Notes under the pieces: model-generated
Seen by the model: the letters and a program-made list of their open reading frames with translations, nothing else
Database searches by the model: none
Told to the model about the DNA's origin: nothing
Program-made: the position numbers and the translations under genes
Source of the DNA: Pseudo-nitzschia pungens
Lineage: Eukaryota; Bacillariophyta; Bacillariophyceae; Bacillariales; Bacillariaceae
NCBI GenBank assembly: GCA_037355855.1
Contig: CM074762.1
Location: 5,946,400 to 6,010,399, forward strand
Length of the DNA stretch: 64,000 bases
Reading direction: 5' to 3'
In this document: positions 20,556-31,491 of the stretch, one piece after another
How positions within the stretch are numbered: the first letter of the stretch is position 1
How the letters are laid out: each line of letters opens with the position of its first letter

Positions 20556-21200
20556 TTATTTAGATAAAATTTCACTTTTAAAAAGCCAAATTTTAATTCC
20601 TAAAACGCCATAGATTGTATTAGCTTCTGTTGTTGCATAATCAATATCTGCTCGTAAAGTTTGTAATGGTACGCGACCCTCACGAACCCACTCGCTTCGA
20701 GCAATTTCTGCTCCGTTTAATCGACCAGAAACTTGAATTTTAATTCCATTGACATTTTGTCGTTGTGCTCGTTGTAACACAGTTCGTGTAGCACGTCTAA
20801 AAGCAACACGTTTTTCTAATTGTTTAGCAACTAAATCAGCTAAAAGTTTTGCATCTAAATCTTCAAATTCAATTTCCGAAACTTTAATTGTTAATTGACG
20901 ACCTACTGGTAATAACTTTTTAAGATTTTTTAACAAATTTTTTAATCCATTACCCATATCATCAACTAAAATTCCTGGTTTTCCAGTTTCAATAGTTAAT
21001 TGAATATGGTCTTTCAATACATTTCGACAAATTTTTACATTTGAAATATAATTTGCTCTTGAAATTGTATTGATGTAAGTTCGAATTTTATCATCTTCTT
21101 CTAAAATACTAGCGTACTGATTAAAATTAGCATACCATACAGATTTATGCTCTTGTACGACACCTAATCGAAATCCTAAAGGATGTGTTTTTTGACCCAT
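20556..21200 (-). CDS. rps3: Ribosomal protein S3 (copy B)
   Basis: 214 residues, identical to 46525-47169. It has the N-terminal GQKTHPLGFRLG and C-terminal S3 domain. Confidence 0.97.
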   Translation of the reverse strand: MGQKTHPLGFRLGVVQEHKSVWYANFNQYASILEEDDKIRTYINTISRANYISNVKICRNVLKDHIQLTIETGKPGILVDDMGNGLKNLLKNLKKLLPVGRQLTIKVSEIEFEDLDAKLLADLVAKQLEKRVAFRRATRTVLQRAQRQNVNGIKIQVSGRLNGAEIARSEWVREGRVPLQTLRADIDYATTEANTIYGVLGIKIWLFKSEILSK

Positions 21201-21238
21201 ATACGAATTGTTTTAATTTAAAATCATCAATTTATAAT

Positions 21239-21586
21239 TTAATCGTTCTCTGTCATAACCACTGTAATATGACATGTTGGTTTTAAAATTTTATATGCTC
21301 GGCCTTGTGCACGAGGACGGATTCTTTTTAATTTCGGTCCTTCATCCGCAAAAATTTCATTAATAATTAATTTCTTTTTATCTAATCCATAATTATGTTT
21401 TGCATTTGCAGCTGCAGAGTGAACAACTTGCCAAATAGGTCCACCAGCATCATAAGGTAAAAATTCTAAAATCATTAATGCTTCTTGATATGAACGACCA
21501 CGAATTTGATCGATCACTCGTCTAATTTTATGCGGAGACATCCGAATATATTTTGCTACTGCTTTTACTGATTGCGAATTGGCCAT
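21239..21586 (-). CDS. rpl22: Ribosomal protein L22 (copy B)
   Basis: 115 residues, identical to 46139-46486. It separates ycf88 from rps3 in this operon. Confidence 0.96.
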   Translation of the reverse strand: MANSQSVKAVAKYIRMSPHKIRRVIDQIRGRSYQEALMILEFLPYDAGGPIWQVVHSAAANAKHNYGLDKKKLIINEIFADEGPKLKRIRPRAQGRAYKILKPTCHITVVMTEND

Positions 21587-21652
21587 AGTAAGTTAGTTAA
21601 TACATGTATTTTTAGTTTATAAAAGTCACTTTCTGTTTATGAAACTCACACT

Positions 21653-22327
21653 TTACCATAACGGTTCTGGTTTCTTCACAGGAAGTTTAGTTGTATACAA
21701 AAATTTAATAGTTATATAACTAAAAGGTTCTAAATTGGAACTATTTTTCGTTAAAAATTTATTAACTTTTGACTGTTGGTGAATGTAAATCTCATCAACC
21801 CAAATATCAAAAAAATCAATCGAAAAATTATTTTGTAAATAAAGAACAGGTGAATAAAGAATAGTTAATAAATTATCTCGCTCAACGTTTTTAGACTTTA
21901 ATGAATAGATAATGTCATCAATAATATGATAAAAATATTTATTCTGAAAATTATTTAACATAATTTTATCCACTACTGATAATTCATTTTTATACTTTAT
22001 GTAAAATGTTTTGGATTTAATTTCATTAGAATTGGGATAAGAGTGTGTCCACCGAGTAAATAATTGTCTACCTTCATATGGTAACTTTAATTTTTCATTC
22101 ATCTCAATACGTTCAAGAGCTTTAAAACTTTTTTTGTCTAGAGATAATGATATCCAGTCACCAACACTATTTTCATTTTGCAGGTAGACATCATTTTTAG
22201 TTTCTTTTTGTCTATTAGAAATAGAAGATTGTTCCAGACATTTACACTGATGTTCATGTAAATTTCGAAAAGTTGTGGCCGGATCTCCAATTAATTGGAC
22301 AAGATAACGAAATAAATTCAAATTCAT
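21653..22327 (-). CDS. ycf88: Probable Ycf88 (copy B)
   Basis: 224 residues from the ATG at 22325-22327, 13 bases after the rps19 stop. The frame is also open upstream into rps19, but the ATG outside rps19 is the more natural start. Identical to 45398-46072, where it is described. Confidence 0.7.
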   Translation of the reverse strand: MNLNLFRYLVQLIGDPATTFRNLHEHQCKCLEQSSISNRQKETKNDVYLQNENSVGDWISLSLDKKSFKALERIEMNEKLKLPYEGRQLFTRWTHSYPNSNEIKSKTFYIKYKNELSVVDKIMLNNFQNKYFYHIIDDIIYSLKSKNVERDNLLTILYSPVLYLQNNFSIDFFDIWVDEIYIHQQSKVNKFLTKNSSNLEPFSYITIKFLYTTKLPVKKPEPLW

Positions 22328-22340
22328 TAGTTTTGAGTAA

Positions 22341-22619
22341 TTAACGTTTTGATTTTCTATCAGCTTTAATATGAGTTTTAAAATTTCTTGTCGAGACAAA
22401 TTCCCCCAATTTATGTCCTACTAATTGATCTGAAATAAAAATTGGTACATGCTGTTTTCCATTATAGACTGCAATTGTAAAACCAACCATATTTGGTAAA
22501 ATTGTTGAAGATCTTGACCAAGTAGTAATTGTATCTTTTTTATTTTCCTTATTCATCTTATCAATTTTTTTTAATAAATGATAAGCAACAAAGGGACTTT
22601 TTTTTAATGATCTTGCCAT
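22341..22619 (-). CDS. rps19: Ribosomal protein S19 (copy B)
   Basis: 92 residues, identical to 45106-45384. It has the conserved C-terminal [16 protein letters not shown]. Confidence 0.97.
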   Translation of the reverse strand: MARSLKKSPFVAYHLLKKIDKMNKENKKDTITTWSRSSTILPNMVGFTIAVYNGKQHVPIFISDQLVGHKLGEFVSTRNFKTHIKADRKSKR

Positions 22620-22657
22620 TTTTTAAATCTTTTTGTTAATAATCGTAAATAATTATC

Positions 22658-23488
22658 CTACACAGGACGTCGGCGAAGGATGTAGTTATCACTCAATTTC
22701 TTGTTTTTTCTTGTTTTCATACCTAAAGCTGGTTTACCCCATGGTGTTAAAGGACGTGTACGACCAATCGGTGCTCTCCCTTCACCACCCCCATGTGGGT
22801 GATCACATGGATTCATAACTGAACCACGTACTGCTGGACGTTTTCCAAGCCAACGACTTCTACCAGCTTTTCCACTTTGAACTAAAAAGGCATCATTATT
22901 ACTGATTTCACCGATTGTTGCAAAACATTCTTTTCGTAATAATCGAATTTCTTTTGATGGTAAACGTAATGTAACGTAATCACCTTCTTTCGCTAAAATT
23001 TTTGCTGATGTACCAGCTGCACGAACAAGTTGCCCACCTTTGTTTGGAATTAATTCAAGATTATGAACCGATGTACCTAAAGGAATTTCACTTAAAGGTA
23101 ATGTATTACCAATACTAACTGGTGATCCTGATCCAGATAAAATTGTATCACCAATATTTAAACCTTTTGAGTGTAAAATATAGCGCTTTTCACCATCACT
23201 ATAGTTGATTAATGAGATACGGGCATTCCGGTTTGGATCATATTCGATGCTTTTTACAATTCCATTGATTTCATATTTGTTACGTTTGAAATCAATTAAT
23301 CGATAACGTCGTTTATGCCCACCACCGCGATGTCTAATTGTAATAACACCTCGATTATTACGTCCTTTATTACGATGGTTTTTTTTAATTAAAATTCGTT
23401 CTGGTTTAGCTTTTGTAATTTCTGTAAAAGCTGAAAGAGCACGATGTCGTGTTCCGGGTGTATATGATTTATAAAGACGGATACTCAT
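22658..23488 (-). CDS. rpl2: Ribosomal protein L2 (copy B)
   Basis: 276 residues, identical to 44237-45067. It is intron-free, with the [12 protein letters not shown] loop near the C-terminus. Confidence 0.97.
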   Translation of the reverse strand: MSIRLYKSYTPGTRHRALSAFTEITKAKPERILIKKNHRNKGRNNRGVITIRHRGGGHKRRYRLIDFKRNKYEINGIVKSIEYDPNRNARISLINYSDGEKRYILHSKGLNIGDTILSGSGSPVSIGNTLPLSEIPLGTSVHNLELIPNKGGQLVRAAGTSAKILAKEGDYVTLRLPSKEIRLLRKECFATIGEISNNDAFLVQSGKAGRSRWLGKRPAVRGSVMNPCDHPHGGGEGRAPIGRTRPLTPWGKPALGMKTRKNKKLSDNYILRRRPV

Positions 23489-23509
23489 AAACTTTTGTTT
23501 TTATATTTA

Positions 23510-23809
23510 TTAATTTTCTGTAAATAAGTCTATTACATCACCTTTGGCTAAACTTACAATTGCTTTTTTATATTGTGGTTTCCAACCAATATATTTGCCT
23601 ACACGTTTCTTTTTACGTGGAAGACGGCAACTATTAACTTTTACAACTTTAACATTAAATAAATATTCAATTGTATTTTTAATGGTAATTTTATCCGAGT
23701 TACGGTCAACGATAAAAGTATATTGATTATTTTCTAAAAGTCTTGTTGCTTTGTCAGTTATAAGAGGATATTTAATAATATTTGCATTACTAAGATTTGA
23801 ATTAGTCAC
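23510..23809 (-). CDS. rpl23: Ribosomal protein L23 (copy B)
   Basis: 99 residues from a GTG start that overlaps the end of rpl4 by 8 bases. Identical to 43916-44215. Confidence 0.95.
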   Translation of the reverse strand: MTNSNLSNANIIKYPLITDKATRLLENNQYTFIVDRNSDKITIKNTIEYLFNVKVVKVNSCRLPRKKKRVGKYIGWKPQYKKAIVSLAKGDVIDLFTEN

Positions 23810-24449
23810 AATAAGTTTCCTTTATATCATTTATTGACGATGAGCTTAATACAATTTGCTTCGTTTTTAATAAGCTATAAGTATTTAAATTTGAAGCTAA
23901 AATTAATTCTACATTTTTAAGATTTTGCGTCGCTAATTTCAATGAATCGGTTTTTTTTGAAACAACGACTAAAACTTTTTGATTAGAATCAATATTACAG
24001 TTTTCACACATTTTTAAAAAACTTTTAGTTTTTGATTCAATAAGTGTGGTCTCTAAATCTTCAATAATTATAACATTATTTTTTTTGTTATATAACAAGG
24101 TTTGTAAAGCTAATTGACGTTCTTTTTTATTTAACTTTAACTTAACTGATTTTGGTTTTGGACCAAAAGTCACACCACCACCTTTCCATAACGGTGATCT
24201 GCTAGAACCCGCACGTGCTCGTCCAGTTCCTTTTTGTTGCCATGGTTTGCGACCCCCACCTCGAACTTCACTTCGAGTTTTTGTTGATACTGTACCTTGT
24301 CTTTTAGAATTTAAATGGCGTACAAGATCCTTATGTAATACGTAATTTCCTGAATTCTCAAGAATATTTAATGTTAATTCATATGTAGAATCTATGGGTT
24401 TTCCACTAATATCTAATGGAGTATATTTTATAAACTTTTGAACGGTCAT
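23802..24449 (-). CDS. rpl4: Ribosomal protein L4 (copy B)
   Basis: 215 residues, identical to 43276-43923. The extended loop [19 protein letters not shown] is present. Confidence 0.97.
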   Translation of the reverse strand: MTVQKFIKYTPLDISGKPIDSTYELTLNILENSGNYVLHKDLVRHLNSKRQGTVSTKTRSEVRGGGRKPWQQKGTGRARAGSSRSPLWKGGGVTFGPKPKSVKLKLNKKERQLALQTLLYNKKNNVIIIEDLETTLIESKTKSFLKMCENCNIDSNQKVLVVVSKKTDSLKLATQNLKNVELILASNLNTYSLLKTKQIVLSSSSINDIKETYCD

Positions 24450-24475
24450 ACTTAAATTTTGCTAATATAATTTTC

Positions 24476-25099
24476 TTAATTAGAAGGAGTAATACTTAAT
24501 AAATTTCCAGGTTTTCCAGGAACTGAACCTTTGATGATTAAAATGTTTTCTTCAGAATTTAATTGAATAACTTTCAGTTTTTTAATAGTTGTAAGTTTAT
24601 TGCCTAATTGACCTGCCATTTTTTTACCTGGTAAAACACGTCCTGGTGTTGTACCCATACCAATTGAACCCGGTGCTCTATGATTTTTTGAACCGTGTGT
24701 CATTGGTCCACGCGTGAAATTATGACGTTTTTGTAAGCCTGAAAATCCTTTACCAACTGTTTTACCTTTGATGTTAACTAATTGATCAACGGAAAGTAGA
24801 TCAACGTTTAAAACTTGACCAACTTCAAACTCGTCTACATTAGGAACTCGAAATTCTTTTAAATACTTTAAAGGTTGAATATTTGATTTCTGTAAATGAC
24901 CTAACTCAGATTGAGTTAAAGATTTATTTGACGTATTACTATAACCAACTTGAATAGCATTATAACCGTCTTTTGATTCTGTTTTGATTTGCGTGATCAT
25001 ACAAGGTCCAACTTTTAGAATTGTCACAGGAATGATATTCCCTGACTCATCAAAAATTTGCGTCATACCAATTTTATTACCTAATAAACCTATACTCAC
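24476..25099 (-). CDS. rpl3: Ribosomal protein L3 (copy B)
   Basis: 207 residues with a GTG start after GGGAGGA. Identical to 42626-43249. It is the first gene of the superoperon and divergent from dnaK. Confidence 0.97.
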   Translation of the reverse strand: MSIGLLGNKIGMTQIFDESGNIIPVTILKVGPCMITQIKTESKDGYNAIQVGYSNTSNKSLTQSELGHLQKSNIQPLKYLKEFRVPNVDEFEVGQVLNVDLLSVDQLVNIKGKTVGKGFSGLQKRHNFTRGPMTHGSKNHRAPGSIGMGTTPGRVLPGKKMAGQLGNKLTTIKKLKVIQLNSEENILIIKGSVPGKPGNLLSITPSN

Positions 25100-25185
25100 G
25101 ATAGTCCTCCCAATATTTTTATTATGTTTTATTTACACGACGTCAATTCACGATTAGAATTTAATAAACTAACTAAAATTAGTAA

Positions 25186-25214
25186 ATTATAACCTTAGTT
25201 TAAAAATCTTTCTA
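25186..25214 (-). promoter_or_regulatory. Predicted sigma70-type promoter of the superoperon (copy B)
   Basis: On the minus strand TAGAAA, a 17-base spacer and TATAAT, 86 bases before the rpl3 start. Same as 42511-42539. Confidence 0.6.
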
Positions 25215-25422
25215 TTTTTTTGTCTATATATGGTATTTAAACACTGTTACTAGTATTAATGTTAGAAATAAAATTATACTAATAATTCAATATACATAAA
25301 ACAAGAGTTTTGTTGAGTCGATAAAAATTTCTACGTAGCTACCTTGAATTCACATATGTGCTACTTTTTTATTATTCAATTAAAATACACTTTTATTTTT
25401 TTAATTACTACGGTGATTCCTC

Positions 25423-25451
25423 TTACAAAAATAAAGTAAACGGTTTATAAT
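25423..25451 (+). promoter_or_regulatory. Predicted sigma70-type promoter of dnaK (copy B)
   Basis: TTACAA (25423-25428), a 17-base spacer and a perfect TATAAT (25446-25451), 43 bases before the dnaK ATG. The spacing and -10 fit the bacterial-type plastid polymerase. The rest of the 395-base divergent spacer holds two perfect palindromes, CTACGTAG (near 25332) and CACATATGTG (near 25352), and a GTAGC/GCTAC stem followed by T residues. No ORF is supported here. Confidence 0.68.
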
Positions 25452-25494
25452 TATAAACAAAATATACATTTCAAATAATTTAGGAGAAAAAACT

Positions 25495-27291
25495 ATGTCA
25501 AAAGTGGTTGGTATTGATTTAGGAACAACGAATTCAGTTGTAGCAGCAATTGAAGGTGGTCAACCAAGTGTTATTATTAATAGCGAAGGATTACGTACAA
25601 CTCCATCGATTGTCGCATATACAAAAAAACAAGAATTATTAGTAGGTCAAATTGCAAAACGACAAGCTGTAATTAATCCCGAAAATACTTTCTTTTCAGT
25701 AAAACGATTCATTGGTTCAAAAGAAACAGAAGTTTCAGCAGAAGCAAAACAATTACCGTATACAATTACGAATGATTCAAAAGATAATATTAAAATTAAA
25801 TGTCCAGCTTTAGACAAAGAATTTAGTCCAGAAGAAATTTCTGCTCAAGTTTTACGTAAGTTAATTAATGACGCATCAGAATACTTAAAACAAGATGTAA
25901 AGCAGGCAGTTATTACTGTACCAGCATATTTTAATGACTCTCAACGTCAAGCAACTATGGATGCAGGTAAAATTGCAGGGGTTGAAGTTTTAAGAATTCT
26001 TAATGAACCAACAGCAGCATCATTAGCTTATGGACTAGATAAAAAACAAAATGAAACAATTTTAGTTTTTGATTTGGGTGGTGGAACCTTTGATGTTTCT
26101 ATTTTAGAAGTAGGTGATGGAATTTTTGAAGTTTTATCAACAGCAGGTGATACTAAATTAGGTGGTGATGATTTTGATAAGGTTTTAGTAAATTGGTTAA
26201 TTCAAAACTTTAAAGACAAAGAAGGTATTGATTTATCAACTGATATTCAAGCATTACAACGTTTAACAGAAGCGGCTGAAAAAGCAAAAATGGAATTATC
26301 AACGGTTCAAGAAACAAAAATTTCTTTACCATTCATTACTGCAGATGCATCAGGACCAAAACATATTGATCAAGAGTTAACGCGAGAGGTTTTTGAAGTC
26401 TTATGTGAAGATTTAATTGAGCGTTGTCGCATTCCTGTTGAAAAAGCAATTAATGATGCTAGATTAGACAAATCAGATATTGATGAAATTGTATTAGTTG
26501 GGGGTTCTACTCGTATTCCAGCAATTCAAAACTTAGTAGAGTCATTAACAGGTAAAAAACCAAATCAATCTGTAAACCCTGATGAAGTAGTTGCAATTGG
26601 AGCAGCAGTTCAAGCAGGTATTTTAGCTGGGGAAATTAAAGATATCTTATTATTAGATGTAACACCGCTTTCATTAGGTGTTGAAACACTTGGTGGTGTA
26701 ATGACAAAAATTATTGCAAGAAACACAACTATTCCTGTTAAAAAATCAGAAATGTTCTCGACAGCCGTAGATAACCAAACTAATGTTGAAATTCATATTT
26801 TACAAGGTGAAAGAGAATTAGTTTCGGCAAATAAAAGTCTTGGAAATTTCCGTTTAGATGGTATTCCAGCAGGAAATCGAGGAGTTCCACAAATTGAAGT
26901 AACATTTGATATTGATGTGGATGGGATTTTATCTGTAACAGCAAAAGAAAAAGAAACAGGCGTGGAACAATTTGTAACAATTCAAGGTGCTTCGACATTA
27001 AGTGAAAGTGAAGTTCAATCGATGTTAGACGAAGCAGAAAAAAATGCAGCTGCAGATAAAATTAAACGTGAAAATATTGATCTAAAAAATCAAGCTGATT
27101 TATTATGTTCTGAAGTGGAAAAAGAACTTCCAAATGTCCCTTCTGAAGATGAGCAACAGGCAATTACAAAATTAATTGGAGAAATTAAAGAAAGTATTCA
27201 AAGCGATAATATTGAGACTTTAAAAGTCTTAATTGAAGATTTAAAAGAAAAATTAAATAACATGAAGTCTCAAGATACAGTAAATCCTTAA
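25495..27291 (+). CDS. dnaK: Chaperone DnaK (copy B)
   Basis: 598 residues, identical in translation to the copy at 40434-42230. The start is set by TAGGAG 8 bases upstream. See the other copy for the domains. Confidence 0.98.
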   Translation: MSKVVGIDLGTTNSVVAAIEGGQPSVIINSEGLRTTPSIVAYTKKQELLVGQIAKRQAVINPENTFFSVKRFIGSKETEVSAEAKQLPYTITNDSKDNIKIKCPALDKEFSPEEISAQVLRKLINDASEYLKQDVKQAVITVPAYFNDSQRQATMDAGKIAGVEVLRILNEPTAASLAYGLDKKQNETILVFDLGGGTFDVSILEVGDGIFEVLSTAGDTKLGGDDFDKVLVNWLIQNFKDKEGIDLSTDIQALQRLTEAAEKAKMELSTVQETKISLPFITADASGPKHIDQELTREVFEVLCEDLIERCRIPVEKAINDARLDKSDIDEIVLVGGSTRIPAIQNLVESLTGKKPNQSVNPDEVVAIGAAVQAGILAGEIKDILLLDVTPLSLGVETLGGVMTKIIARNTTIPVKKSEMFSTAVDNQTNVEIHILQGERELVSANKSLGNFRLDGIPAGNRGVPQIEVTFDIDVDGILSVTAKEKETGVEQFVTIQGASTLSESEVQSMLDEAEKNAAADKIKRENIDLKNQADLLCSEVEKELPNVPSEDEQQAITKLIGEIKESIQSDNIETLKVLIEDLKEKLNNMKSQDTVNP

Positions 27292-27379
27292 TATCCCTTG
27301 GAATGAAATGTTATAGGATCAGTTTTGTTTTTAACTAGATCCAATTTATAATTTCTTATACAAAGTATTGTCCACCAAC

Positions 27380-27429
27380 GTATAAAATTAATTTTTATAA
27401 GAATAGAACTATAAAAATTAATTTTATAC
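27380..27429 (+). terminator. 20-bp perfect inverted repeat after dnaK (copy B)
   Basis: The arm TATAAAATTAATTTTTATA (27381-27399) and its exact complement (27410-27428) flank a 10-base loop; one further G-C pair extends the stem to 20 bp. It lies 89 bases after the dnaK stop and 54 before orf125. It may terminate dnaK or mark the left edge of the foreign ORF cassette. Confidence 0.65.
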
Positions 27430-27483
27430 TTTTATACACTAGTTCTTAAAAATCCTTAAGATGAAGAAATTGATGATTGGCCT

Positions 27484-27861
27484 ATGGCTAATGCCTATAC
27501 CGAAATCACCAAATTAGGGAGAAATAGAAATATAAAAGATTTTAATATCAATTACGAAGAAATATACATTCCAAATCCAAATCAAAAAGAAACTCCTCAG
27601 AATACTTTTAGATTAGTCGTAGATCAACCAATAAATACCCCTTTAAGCACCGAATTAGAGCGAATGATTAAAAAAGTGAGTGTAGTTGACCCAGAATTAG
27701 CTAATCAATTAACAGAAGATGATTTGGATTTTATAGATTCTAATATAACTAATAAATATCCTGATGATACCGATGACACAAAAATTGAAGAGGAGTTGTT
27801 TGGGAATTTTGACGAATTTGATCAGGAGGGAGATGATCTCTTGGATTTTGACATAAAATAA
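27484..27861 (+). CDS. orf125, acidic hypothetical protein (copy B)
   Basis: 125 residues, identical to 39864-40241. I do not recognise a family. The C-terminal third is strongly acidic (repeated D, E, DD and EE) and ends in LLDFDIK. It lies 22 bases before the Rep-like gene on the same strand, which suggests shared origin. Confidence 0.55.
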   Translation: MANAYTEITKLGRNRNIKDFNINYEEIYIPNPNQKETPQNTFRLVVDQPINTPLSTELERMIKKVSVVDPELANQLTEDDLDFIDSNITNKYPDDTDDTKIEEELFGNFDEFDQEGDDLLDFDIK

Positions 27862-27883
27862 TAACAATAAATAATATATTAAT

Positions 27884-28777
27884 ATGGTTATATCAGCACA
27901 AAATAAAGGCTCATATTTTAAAATTAAAATTATTTTGGAGCGAAACCTAATATCAATGGAAGAACGCTCCGAAAATGCCTTAGAAAACGAAATAGACATT
28001 ATATTAGCTAAGATGAATGCATCTTCTCAGGTGTATAAATTTGAAAGTGAAGATAAGAGTCGGATTGTTTATTTATTTTCAACAGGGACTAGAAAACGGA
28101 AAGGACAGCTCGAGAAATTATTAGCTACGAGCGAAACCATAGGTAGCTTAGTTTATAAGTATCAAACAGAAGGATTATTGAAAAATGAATTTGCCGATCA
28201 AGTAAAACTTTATACAAGCAAACTAAAAAATATAAAAAAACCCCAAGCGTTCGATGGGTACATGGGAAATGACCTTAAAATTCTAAGTAATTTCGAAAAC
28301 TATTACCCGTGGCAGAAACAAGTCTGGAACATTATAAAAGTAATTCCGAGTTTAGACCTTCTGATTCCCGTGAAATTATACATTTAATTGATCGAGAAGG
28401 GTGTACGGGAAAATCGAAATTCGCTAAAAAAATAGTCTTCGATCACCCTTACGACGTTGGAGTTATAACATATGGGACAACATCACAGATAAATTCTTCC
28501 ATTGTAAATTTAGGTCCGAAAAAATTATATATAATTGACTTAACACGAGCAAAATGTAAGACAGACAGTGAACGTGATTTAATTGCAGGGCTAGAATCGG
28601 GTAAAAATGGGAAAGGGACGGCCCCTTTTAATGGAACCACCTCATATTTTAATTATGAGTCATTCCAACATTGATAAGTCATTATTATCTAAAGATAGAT
28701 GGAAAGTCTTCGAAATCGAAGATAAGGAATTAAGAAAAATAGAGCTAGAAGAAGATGAAAATATTTTAGTAAAGTAA
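27884..28777 (+). pseudogene. Rep-like superfamily 3 helicase gene, frame-broken (copy B)
   Basis: Three consecutive open stretches in frames 2, 1 and 2. Frame 2 (27884-28387) codes for an N-terminal region of about 150 residues that I cannot place and ends with YYPWQKQVWNII. Frame 1 (28309-28674) carries Walker A GCTGKS (28399-28416) and Walker B YIIDLTR (28528-28548). Frame 2 again (to TAA at 28777) carries HILIM and LSKDRWKVFEI, matching motif C and the arginine finger. This order is that of Rep helicase domains of CRESS-DNA plasmids and viruses. No HUH endonuclease motifs are visible in the N-terminal part. The two shifts compensate (minus one near 28336-28339, plus one near 28595-28620) and occur in both copies. 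The copies differ at 28667 (A here, G there). Likely a decayed plasmid remnant. Confidence 0.72.
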
Positions 28778-28920
28778 CCGGCCTGATTAAAAAGAAACCA
28801 TTTAAATTACTGGCAGTTATCACTCTTAGTATAAAAATAATTAACAGGATTCAACAAAATAATATTGAAGTTGAATTATTAAATAATTTACCTTTTAGAA
28901 AAATTAATATTAGAATAAAA
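28778..28920 (+). other. Spacer between Rep-like gene and rrn5, open in one frame
   Basis: Frame 1 is open from about 28738 to a TGA at 28930-28932, about 64 codons with no start codon. It may be a further decayed piece of the inserted element or chance in AT-rich DNA. I recognise no motif. The last bases run into the 3' end of the 5S gene on the other strand. Confidence 0.3.
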
Positions 28921-29044
28921 CTTTGGCATTGAACTATTTTCCCAGGAGGTGTCCCTCCAAGTATTTTCGTCGATTTATAACGTTTCACTACTGAGTTCGA
29001 GATGGATCAGTGTGGTTCCGTTGAATACACTAAAAACACCAAAG
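28921..29044 (-). rRNA. rrn5: Plastid 5S rRNA (copy B)
   Basis: About 120 nt on the minus strand; identical to 38681-38804, where it is described. The ends are approximate. Confidence 0.93.
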
Positions 29045-29050
29045 CAAAAA

Positions 29051-29074
29051 TAGTTACTAATATTTTAGTAACTA
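29051..29074 (-). other. rnl-rrn5 spacer hairpin (copy B)
   Basis: TAGTTACTAA and its exact complement with a 4-base loop. Same as 38651-38674; a likely rRNA-precursor processing stem. Confidence 0.55.
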
Positions 29075-29087
29075 TATGTTTATTTAA

Positions 29088-29217
29088 AAATTCAAGTCCT
29101 CGGTCTGTTAGCACATCTCAGCTCATATATTACTATATTTATACTTAATGCCTATCAAACGGTTAGTCTTACCGTGACCTTACTCACTTACGTGATGAGA
29201 ATACTTATCTTGAGGTG

Positions 29218-29251
<34 letters not shown>

Positions 29252-29375
29252 CTCCGTACATAGCTACCCAGCGTTTACCGTTGGCACGATAACTGGTACA
29301 CCAGAGGTACGTCCTTCTCGGTCCTCTCGTACTAAAGAAGGCTCCTCTCAATATTCTAACGCCTACACCGGATAT

Positions 29376-29423
<48 letters not shown>

Positions 29424-29459
29424 CATGGGCGAACAGCCCAACCCTTGGGACGTACTACC

Positions 29460-29528
<69 letters not shown>

Positions 29529-29722
29529 CAGCCTGTTATCCCTAGAGTAACTTTTATCCGTTGAGTGACGGCCTTTCCACTCAGCACCGTCAGATCACTA
29601 AGACCGACTTTCGTCCCTGCTCGACTTGTAGGTCTCACAGTCAAGCTTCCTTATGCCTTTACACTCTAGATACGATTTCTACACGTTCAGAGGAAACCTT
29701 TGTACGCCTCCGTTACCATTTG

Positions 29723-29756
<34 letters not shown>

Positions 29757-30008
29757 AACTGTCCTTTGACCAGATCATGATACAAAGTTAGAAATCTAAC
29801 ATTACCAGAGTGGTATCTCACTGATGGCTCCTAAATTCCCGCAAGAATAAACTCAACGCCTCCCACCTATACTGCGCAAGTAAAGTCCAATTCCAATTTC
29901 AAGTTACAGTAAAGCTTCATAGGGTCTTTCTGTCCAGGTGCAGGTAGTCCGCATCTTCACAGACAAGTCTATTTCACCGAGCCCCTCTCCGAGACAGTAT
30001 CCAAATCA

Positions 30009-30091
<83 letters not shown>

Positions 30092-30860
30092 AGGGCTTCA
30101 GTTATCAGCTTCGCGGATGCTAACCAACTTCTTTAACCTTCTGGCACTGGGCAGGCGTCAGCCCCCATACATCGTCTTACGACTTAGCGGAGACCTGTGT
30201 TTTTGGTAAACAGTTGCTTGGATCTTGTTATTGCAACCTTATAAATAAGGCACTCCTTCTCCCGAAGTTACGGAGTCATTTTGCCGAGTTCCTTAGAGAG
30301 AGTTATCTCGCGCCCCTTAGTATACTCTACCTACCCACCTGTGTCGGTTATGGTACAGGCATTATTTATTTACGACAGTGCGAGCTTTTCTTGGAAGTCT
30401 GACATAGACTGCTTCAATGCCGTAGCATCTCGTCATCACGCCTCAACTCAAAACGTTTTCTCCGTTTCTCAACATCTCGAACGCTTAAACCGGTAACCAA
30501 CATCCGGCCAGCTTAGCCTCCTTCGTCCCTCGTTATCAATAAATAATGGTACGGGAATATTAACCCGTTGTCCATCGACTACGCTTTTCAGCCTCGCCTT
30601 AGGTCCTGACTTACCCTCCGCGGACGAGCCTTCCAGAGGAAACCTTGGGTTTTCGGGGTATAGGATTCTCACCTATATTTTCGTTACTCAAGCCGACATT
30701 CTCACTTCTGCTTCGTCCATATCCACTTACGTTAATACTTCAATCTACAACAGAACGCTCCCCTACCGATATATCTTCTATATATCGCACAGTTTCGGCA
30801 AATTACTTAGTCCCGTACATTTTCGGCGCAGGTTTACTCGATCAGTGAGCTATTACGCAC

Positions 30861-30896
<36 letters not shown>

Positions 30897-31460
30897 ATTG
30901 TTTCTGCACTCCCACCTCCTTTATCACTTAGTAATTATTTGGGGGCCTTAACTGGTGCTCTGGGCTGTTTCCCTCTTGACAATGGAGCTTATCCCCCACA
31001 GTCTCACTGATAAACTGTTCACTTAGTATTCTTAGTTTGCAACGATTTGGTACCGAATTACCAGCCCGCATACGTAACAGTGCTTTACCCCTAAGTTATA
31101 ATATTTATCGCTGCGCCAAAACGCATTTCGGGGAGAACCAGCTAGCTCCGAATTCGATTGGCATTTCACCCCTAACCACAATTCATCCGCTGATTTTTCA
31201 ACATCAGTCGGTTCGGTCCTCCACTTAGTATTACCTAAGCTTCAACCTGACCATGGTTAGATCATCCGGGTTCGGGTCTATAACCAGTGACATATGCCCT
31301 ATTCAGGCTCGCTTTCACTATGGCTCCAGCATTCTCTGCCTTAACCTGCCACTACCTATAAGTCGCCGGCTCATTCTTCAACAGGCACGAAGTCAGACGA
31401 TTTAGTCGTCCTCCTACTGATTGTAAGTTTATGGTTTCATGTTCTTTTCACTCCCCTCCC

Positions 31461-31491
<31 letters not shown>

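Noticed and set aside
27709..27999. 96-codon ORF antisense to orf125 and the Rep-like gene
   Set aside because: No start site and no family resemblance; the sense strand explains the sequence better.
27884..28290. HUH endonuclease domain in the N-terminal part of the Rep-like gene
   Set aside because: I looked for the HxQ or HUH motif and the catalytic YxxK tyrosine motif in the expected order and found none, so only the helicase part is called.
29238..31228. ORFs within the 23S rRNA gene
   Set aside because: Chance frames in conserved rRNA sequence.
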